Positions 57,578-64,000 of a DNA stretch of 64,000 nucleotides are shown piece by piece (positions within the stretch are counted from its first letter, which is position 1; the number at the start of each line of letters is the position of its first letter). Below the pieces are notes generated by a model. That model worked only from the letters and a program-made list of their open reading frames with translations. It was not told where the DNA came from and did not search any database. A program made the position numbers and the translations under genes. Source of the DNA: Sipunculus nudus (Eukaryota; Annelida; Sipuncula; Golfingiida; Sipunculidae); the NCBI GenBank assembly GCA_026874595.1, contig CM049321.1, positions 22,561,979 through 22,625,978 of the forward strand, read 5' to 3'.

Positions 57578-57894
57578 CTAAAATTACATCAACAAGCAAA
57601 TCGATAAGATCGAAAATTGTTTGAAACTTGCTGCGTAAGAATACTTTACACAATACTCGAACCATCTGGTGTATGACAACAGATCATCTGTAAGGAACTA
57701 GAGTAAACAGTCACAGCCCACGGTCCTCTTAATGTATTTGACTGTCGGTATTCTCCAGGAAAGATAATTACTAAAATGTGTAACGGAGAAATCCAATCTG
57801 GCCTCAGCGGCTCCAAGTTTAGACCAATCCCCCGAAAACGAAAGCAATCTTTGACCCAGCATAGTTTGGCTAAGCTTCACTTTATTTGAGAATT

Positions 57895-57947
<53 letters not shown>

Positions 57948-58151
57948 CGTATCACAAATAGCGAAAGAGAGGGATCTAAAATGGTTCTGGTCTTATTAGT
58001 AAAGCACTGTGACAAGAAAAGATGCAGTTGGAGCCTGGAGCATGTTTAAGACAAATGTCAACTTTTCGACATTATGATCCTAACGCAATAATGATTCGGT
58101 TACAGTGGACAGACAGTTATTTTGACTGAGCTGTGTGCATTTGGCACTTAC
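57578..58151 (-). other. Intron of the lectin gene
   Basis: GT-AG intron between the two lectin-gene exons, containing a (TA)n at 57,897-57,945. The open frame across it is a repeat artefact. Confidence 0.5.
57897..57945. repeat. (TA)n microsatellite
   Basis: About 24 TA units in the lectin-gene intron. Confidence 0.95.
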
Positions 58152-58319
58152 CACACACTTTAAATGAAAATGGGCTTTCAGCTGTATCAAGCATGGTGAA
58201 TATCTTGACGATGTTGCTGGTTATGTCTAGTCGCACACAGCCTTTCAGGCAGACGTCTTGTCTTGCATCGTTCAACGTCCTCTTCCATGAGGCATTACGA
58301 AGATTACCCCGCGTGATAA
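58152..58319 (-). CDS. Upstream exon of the lectin gene, Cys-containing domain
   Basis: 168 bases, acceptor ctaag, donor GTGTG|gtaagt, phase 1 at both ends; its last base plus the next exon gives a Glu codon. Encodes NASWKRTLNDARQDVCLKGC followed by VRLDITSN, then SPFSFKVC. I do not recognise the domain. The matched phase, clean splice sites and neighbour support it as a real exon. The signal peptide exon and further 5-prime exons are not identified. Confidence 0.55.
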
Positions 58320-59030
58320 CTTAGATAGGAAGTTATTTATACATTTAAGTCATTCATTTGTCAGAGTATGTGATCGTCCAAACACTTTTAACTCTTATAA
58401 TAAAATTAGAGTAAATGCATGTTACATTAACATTTAATACCAAACTTGAGCTATTTCCTGTGACCCTAACAATTCAAGTAAAACTTCCTACCTGTAAATG
58501 TGAAGAAGTACCAGTAATACCAAGACAGCATTTTTTACCACACAGACCCTGTCCAGACAAATTCTTAAATAAACGAATACAAAATGTGCAGGAGTATGTA
58601 TAACATTAGATGAACTTTCCTTACTTTATCAATTTCTCCAATATTATACATTTTTGAGTAAATATTAAAAACATATATTGCTTATTGATATAATCTATCT
58701 AATTAAATACAAAAGCAATCTTTTAATCATGGTCCTCTGTCCACAAAACTTACAAAAGTATAAAATAATGTAGCATAAATGAAAAGAAACACCAGTATTT
58801 ATTAATTTATTATTATTATTATTATCATTATTACTATTATTTCATCATTTACCTACACTTCAAGAAGGGAACAGATTCTTTCATCAAAAGAGGTTGAATT
58901 CAAAAATAAAGAATAAAAGTCATCAGAAATTATGAAGTGTGCTCAAGGAATGCCATTGAAAAATAGGTTTCGAATCTGTTTTCCTTATACATGTTTGGTT
59001 ATAACATCTATATTCTTGTGATCACGTCCG
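58320..59030. other. No supported feature except an (ATT)n run
   Basis: A 62-codon plus-strand frame (58,415-58,603) has no recognisable domain. An ATT microsatellite is at 58,806-58,843. Confidence 0.4.
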
Positions 59031-59039
59031 GTTTGTTTC

Positions 59040-59170
59040 AGTGACGTAGTATTCGAATCCGGGCTTGGACTCGTGTTGGGACTTGATTCCATTTTTCTAC
59101 CCACTAGGACTTGGATTCGAAGGTTTTGGACTCGGACTTGTACTCGGACTCGGAGGCAAAACCACGAGAA
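59040..59170. repeat. Imperfect GGACTCGGACTTG tandem repeat
   Basis: Variants of 'ggacttg/gactcg' repeated over 130 bases. The minus-strand open frame here is repeat-derived (VRVQVRVQ). Confidence 0.6.
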
Positions 59171-59529
59171 ACCAGACCGAGTCAATCTCGAGTCCAATAG
59201 AGCTATGTCACATACTATAGAGACATGTATACATTAGAAATTACACAAATCCTATTCGACATATAAAATTAGATTATATTTACCAAAATTCAGTTTGACA
59301 TCGCGAGCTACAGGTAATTTACCATTCAAGGAAAAAACGTGCATAAACGTACTTAAAAATACAAATGTATTCTAGAATATCCATTTAAGATTTTTCTTAA
59401 GAAGATGTGTATTAGACTTGGATACCGTAAAATCATAATGTGGAAACACTAAAGGTCACTAAATGATGGTTCAGCACATATGGTTCGATAAAATGTCCCT
59501 TTATTAGCACTTTGCAGAGTTGGGTCCAA

Positions 59530-59680
59530 GTAGAATAAATGTACTCGAGTACGAGTTTAGAGTACTTATTAAGTACTCGAGTACAAGTACGAGTATTTTA
59601 GCTATTGAAAGTATGACAGTACTCGAGTACGAGTACTGAGTACTCCAAATGTACTCATGAGTACTGTAATGAGTACGTTA
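59530..59680. repeat. GTACTCGAGTACGAG-type palindromic tandem repeat
   Basis: Units such as TACTCGAGTACGAGTA and GAGTACTC repeat over 150 bases; each unit is itself self-complementary (ACTCGAGT). Confidence 0.75.
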
Positions 59681-59689
59681 AGCAGTTAA

Positions 59690-61735
59690 ACCTGAGATGT
59701 GTCACTGGCACCAAAGGACCTGAACAAAGTAAACTGTTACCTACCTGCTTCCCTGATCATATGTGATCTTTATCGAACAATTATAAAAAAAAACAAATAA
59801 CCCTCCTGTGAAAATTTCTGACGAAACTTGCCTGAAATTCCAACCCCTTCTACAGTAGGAAACAGGAATGATAACCAACGTACTCGTATATGTCCAAATA
59901 AAGACATTTGCTTTTGTTTCAGTTGTGCCTTATCTTCAGGCTAACAGATTAATTATGTACAGTGTCTCTTTTTTGGCAAGGTATCTTTATTCTGTATAGG
60001 TAGATATTTTATTTTTACATTTGAAGCAAGATAAAGACTGCATAATGAACACCATTGAATAGTACTTCTATATTTTTTATTTTTCTTCGTGAAACCGAGT
60101 TCCCACTCTTCTCCCAGTACCAAATAGAGGATTTATATAAAAATTGTCTGGTCAGTATTTAGGCTTATTGTCAAACTATGGCCATTTGGCGTTCTTGAAG
60201 AGAAACTGATATGATTTTAAGTGACGTGAGTGAACTAAACAGTTTATACAATCTTGATACCAAATGATCTGGCAAAGATGTAAAAGAGATATGAAATTTT
60301 CGCCAAGGTAAATATGGCTTCAATAATCATACCTACCTTCAATGTAGATTAACCATATAATACCGATGGAAATATAATAAACGCAGAGGCAGTATGTTAT
60401 TGTATATAACGCGATACGGTGTCTGACTTTTACAAGTTTCTATGCATGTCTGTCTGGTGACAGTATATTCGTGAGACAGGTTAGTGTTGTGTATTCAAGG
60501 ATAACATAATACACTGATGACACAGAATATGATTGAAATACCTTTATAACGTTTCATTCATTGCAACTATTCACTGACAGTTTTGAAATAAACGGATTGA
60601 CAGTTCTATAGACAACAATGTCCTTTTGCCGCTATCACGTCAGGGAGCCTATTGATCTGTAAGCTGTTACTGTCAAACATAAACGCCCACTGAGTCGTCA
60701 ACTGTTAAAGTTATGTGCGTTCCTGGGTGTTGAGCACTGAGAAAGTGAAACTGGTCTTGTTTTCATGGCTTCAAAACAACACTTTTGCATTAAACCCGAA
60801 AAAAATCAACAATTGTACATAATTGACACATACATTATTTGCCACTAAGTAAAAATTGCAGAAAATCAGCGCTACAGAAATGTTGCTGGCACAACTCCAA
60901 AATTTTAAGATTATGAGCTGTTGACATATAAAATTTATACTTTATATAAGATATCACTGTAATGATTATATATGGATCTTTCAGAAATTTTGCAAGCTTG
61001 TTGATCATGGTTGGTCCTTTCAGTTATGGATTGGTTGCGCCACCTACATGTTCCACAATTTTAATAATAATTTTTTTTCGGACTTTGAAATGAGTGATGA
61101 CATGTTACAATAGGAGCCAAGCGAACAAATTCCTCTTACGGTATGCACAAACTGAAATTACTCGCATCTTTTTCACATACGTTTATGTCACAATGGACAA
61201 TTTGAAGAAAACCAATTTTACCAGTTCTTCACTCTTGCAGATATACTAAATTAACAGCTAGTAACCTTGGTAGAATTTATTAGTTACGGTGATCATCAGC
61301 TGACCGTCATGTCCTGTTACCTGTTTAAAATGAAGACAAGCTCCTCGGTGATGTTGTTAATTTGTACAATGGCACAAATTCCTTAAAAGAACACTTAAAG
61401 GTATTGTAAATTGGCTAATATTTTTATTGATCATATACACCATTTCTAGAATTGAAACTTTTTTGTGCAATTCCACGTATTACGTCTTGACCGGAAAGAA
61501 AAACAAATAAAAATAAATCTTTTGTTCATGGAGTCCCTAGTACAATATACTGTTAAAGAGTGTTATCATTTTGAATTGTTTTTAAAGGTTTCCAATCACC
61601 TGGCTGGCCTTTATAAAATATAGGTAATCCCTTGAAGCGGTTGAGGGTGGGTCGAGACCCCCCCCCATGCTCTTAATCACCAATTTTAAACCATGACAGG
61701 TAAATTTCTCGGAATAATCACCCAATGTTTATCTA
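59690..61735. other. Sequence without a supported gene
   Basis: No open frame of 60 codons from ATG, no RNA gene and no repeat I can recognise, apart from a poly-C run near 61,659. Confidence 0.4.
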
Positions 61736-61740
61736 AACTA

Positions 61741-62084
61741 ACGTTGACAACCCCCCCCCTCCACCCCTGCAAACAATCCTGGATCCGTGATACAAAGACA
61801 GTAAGACATGCCGGCAATTATCTCTATACATGTGGGTAAAAAATATGCAGACGAATACAACTTTTTATAGCTTTTTTTAAGTTGTGTTCCGCTTAGCGGC
61901 GTTTCTAAACTAACGTTGACAACCCCCCCCCCCCCTCCACCCCTGCAAACAATCCTGGATCCGTGATACAAAGACAGTAAGACATGCCGGCAATTATCTC
62001 AAAACATGTGGGTAAAAAATATGCAGACGAATACAACTTTTTATAGCTTTTTTTAAGTTGTGTTCCGCTTAGCGGCGTTTCTTG
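61741..62084. repeat. Two near-identical tandem copies of a 172-bp unit
   Basis: 61,741-61,912 and 61,913-62,084 match almost base for base, starting 'acgttgacaaccccccccc' and ending 'gcttagcggcgtttct'. The poly-C run is longer in the second copy. Minus-strand open frames in both read LSGTQLKKSYKKLYSS and are repeats of each other; I do not call a gene. Confidence 0.9.
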
Positions 62085-62334
62085 TTTAAAAACAAACACC
62101 AAAAGGTCACCAGAAGGGTATGTAAAAATATATTCGAAACAAGATTTTTATCGGACTTCTTCTACAGTGCTTCTATAATGCCCGTTAAATGATTGATGAT
62201 GACCGACACTGCCAGAAATGAGAACACGATACGATACAGCCTAAACGGGTTTTGTTTTAATTTTTGTGTCATTCCTATGTACTACTAAGCCTGTCTTTTC
62301 AACAGAGTTAACGGCAAGCTGTAAATAAACATAA

Positions 62335-62343
62335 TTATTTCTA
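62335..62343 (+). repeat. Target-site duplication, left (TTATTTCTA)
   Basis: Nine bases repeated exactly at 62,532-62,540, flanking the MITE. Confidence 0.6.
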
Positions 62344-62531
62344 GGAAGTGGCTAAACAGCCGGCAAAATGTCTTATTTGTCAAGTCAGTACTATATTGTC
62401 AGCTCATTGTCAAAATAATAATGGAAAGAATTGAGTATCACACTGAAAATGAAATAGAGCAAGCATTCATTTGCCGGCTGTTTATTCTGTAGACTAAACT
62501 GCCGGCAAGAAGCCGGCTGTTTCGCCACTTC
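62344..62531. mobile_element. MITE, 188 bp, with terminal inverted repeats
   Basis: Left end GGAAGTGGCTAAACAGCCGG; the right end is the reverse complement of GAAGTGGCGAAACAGCCGGC. The termini agree over about 19 bases with one mismatch, and 9-bp direct repeats flank the element. No coding capacity. A second GCCGGC inverted pair lies inside. A hAT-, Merlin- or MULE-like origin would fit an 8-10 bp duplication. Confidence 0.75.
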
Positions 62532-62540
62532 TTATTTCTA
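62532..62540 (+). repeat. Target-site duplication, right (TTATTTCTA)
   Basis: Right partner of 62,335-62,343. Confidence 0.6.
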
Positions 62541-62559
62541 TTCAAAACTGACCAAACAC

Positions 62560-63650
62560 TCACTTAATGCAGTAAACTGGGTTCACCATGATTTGTCTTA
62601 CTGCAATGTTTCAGAGACAATCAAGTATATATGACTTTTATACCGATTAAAAAAAAATCATACAACCAGAAATATAACAAAGCATTTCCAGTCAATCAAT
62701 TACGGTCTAATTCTCAGTTGTATGTTGGTTTCTTTGTTATACCTCCTCCTTTGATATCGCATTCAAGGGTCCCATTCACGTGCCAGGTATGTTAAAATAT
62801 ACTATCACTGTGTCTGCGAATTAATTGAAATGCATGTCTCGCCCTTTTAGGAGAGCAATTTTGGGACATCAGTGCTTGGTTAAATGGAGCCGTAAACTAT
62901 ATTACATATATTATAAACGCAGGTACGTGACAAAAGACCGGTTAATTGTCAGGTGACCGAGATTCATTGAACGATGTATAGACCTAACTGACAAGTGCTT
63001 GCTCCACAAGTTTCCCGGAAAGCTGATCATTATTGACACTGTGACACCTGACCCACACACCCATTGGCTGACATTGCATCAACGTCAATTGACCCAAGCG
63101 TCCATTGGTTAACCCCAACTTTTTTTTTAATAGGCGCCATCTGACCTCCTACCCCGCTGGCGTAACTGTCTGACCGTTTAATTTTTTCTTTTTTTTTGCA
63201 TTGACAAAAAGTTCCCGCTTCGGTGGACTGCACATGGTAGCTTTCACCTATGTGAATCAGAAAGCGAAATATTTGTAATTATTTTATCAAAGCGAATTAT
63301 CCACACACATTAAACGGGCCGCATGCACTTTCGTTGTGCCCGCTTTTTACCGTTTCATCCAAATCATAACCAGTTCTAACAAAGTGCCGTCGATCTCGAT
63401 CTTATCGTCAGTGAGAATACAACATTACAAGTTTGTCAAATCCCGATTACGATTTTTCCTTGGAAAAAAGGGGCGAAAAAATATAAAAATAAATACTTGT
63501 AATTAGTTCTTATTATCTGGTCCGCTTTTCCGGGTATTTCGTCCCTTTACAGATGATGACATACATACCCGCCCGCGGTTCCGAGACATAGGGGGGAAGC
63601 GATGAAAAAGTTCGCGCACGTATCAGCAAATAAAAAAAGCGTCTATGTTT
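62560..63650. other. Possible upstream region with CCAAT motifs
   Basis: Inverted CCAAT boxes (cattggctgac at 63,062 and ccattggttaac at 63,102) and a stretch richer in CG dinucleotides near 63,300-63,640. No gene is seen within it. It could be a promoter for a gene to the right; this is inference. Confidence 0.25.
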
Positions 63651-63685
63651 AGAAATATATTTCGAAAGTTATCCGTTATATTATT

Positions 63686-63688
<3 letters not shown>

Positions 63689-63733
<45 letters not shown>
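63689..63733. repeat. (TA)n microsatellite
   Basis: About 22 TA units. Confidence 0.95.
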
Positions 63734-63736
<3 letters not shown>

Positions 63737-63754
63737 ATTTCATATGAATAAACC

Positions 63755-64000
63755 TCTCAGATTGACTTGTCTTGTCTAACCATTTCTCCTGAGGTATATG
63801 TTTATTTAGATCAGCCTCTTTCTTCAAACACAAGTGTAACTGAACCCTTGGTTTCTTTGTCCACATATAAAGACTCAGAATTATTGGGTGCCAACCCTAA
63901 TAATGAATTTTCATCTTCTGCTTCTATCGCTCCCGAGAAACTAGATATATATCCTGCTCTTAGTCAGTATTGTTTAATGAACAAAAGCACTATATTAGGT
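63755..64000 (+). CDS. Partial open frame at the right edge
   Basis: Open for 82 codons from just after a TAA to the window end, with a possible acceptor aacctctcag at about 63,761. The peptide is Ser/Leu-rich (LDQPLSSNTSVTEPLVSLST, later IAPEKLDIYPALSQYC) with a protein-like composition unlike the repeat-derived frames. It may be an exon, or part of a transposon gene, that continues beyond the window. No domain recognised. Confidence 0.3.

Noticed and set aside
61738-62102. Minus-strand protein with repeated segments
   Set aside because: The frames simply read the 172-bp tandem duplication and its poly-G tract.

Overview
The window looks like AT-rich nuclear DNA of an invertebrate animal. 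A bivalve or other lophotrochozoan is the best guess, but only a guess. Pointers are spliced genes with short GT-AG exons, more than 20 long (TA)n tracts, decayed LINEs of two lineages, tRNA-like SINE fragments, MITE-like elements, a satellite and a C-type lectin exon. I see no bacterial operons, no convincing functional tRNA or rRNA, and no CRISPR array.

The main content is a tandem array of one gene family. Two full-length paralogues, copy A (11,788-19,674, +) and copy B (27,884-35,892, +), each have eight exons in the same order, with AATAAA signals downstream. The predicted product is secreted and about 340 residues long: a signal peptide, two PLAT/LH2-like beta-sandwich domains, and an eight-cysteine C-terminal tail resembling a PAN/apple fragment. 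Exons 2-4 and 5-7 are an internal duplication: both triplets begin with exons of 142 and 100 bases and have the same phase pattern. Both copies carry a lesion in exon 3, a different one in each. Two older, broken relatives lie at 46.8-50.0 kb (copy D) and 50.0-54.9 kb (copy C).

Layout: 1-3,520 is a repeat block with a dead CR1-like LINE, repeated at 43,785-46,805. 4,036-20,470 is duplication unit 1 (L1-like LINE remnant, intergenic repeats, gene A). 20,920-36,695 is unit 2 (same order, plus a later LINE insertion at 23,896-25,068 with target-site duplication; the matching site in unit 1 is empty). 36.7-39.0 kb is single-copy-looking sequence with G-runs and MITE fragments. About 39.45-41.34 kb is a diverged satellite of roughly 100-bp monomers. 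41.3-43.8 kb has one SINE and little else. 43.8-54.9 kb holds the LINE block and gene relics D and C. 57.3-58.4 kb (minus) has two exons of a C-type-lectin gene. 58.6-64 kb is mostly non-coding, with short tandem repeats, a MITE, a young 172-bp tandem duplication and an open frame running off the right edge.

Protein identifications rest on reading motifs and splice sites by eye. No database search, alignment program or expression data were used.
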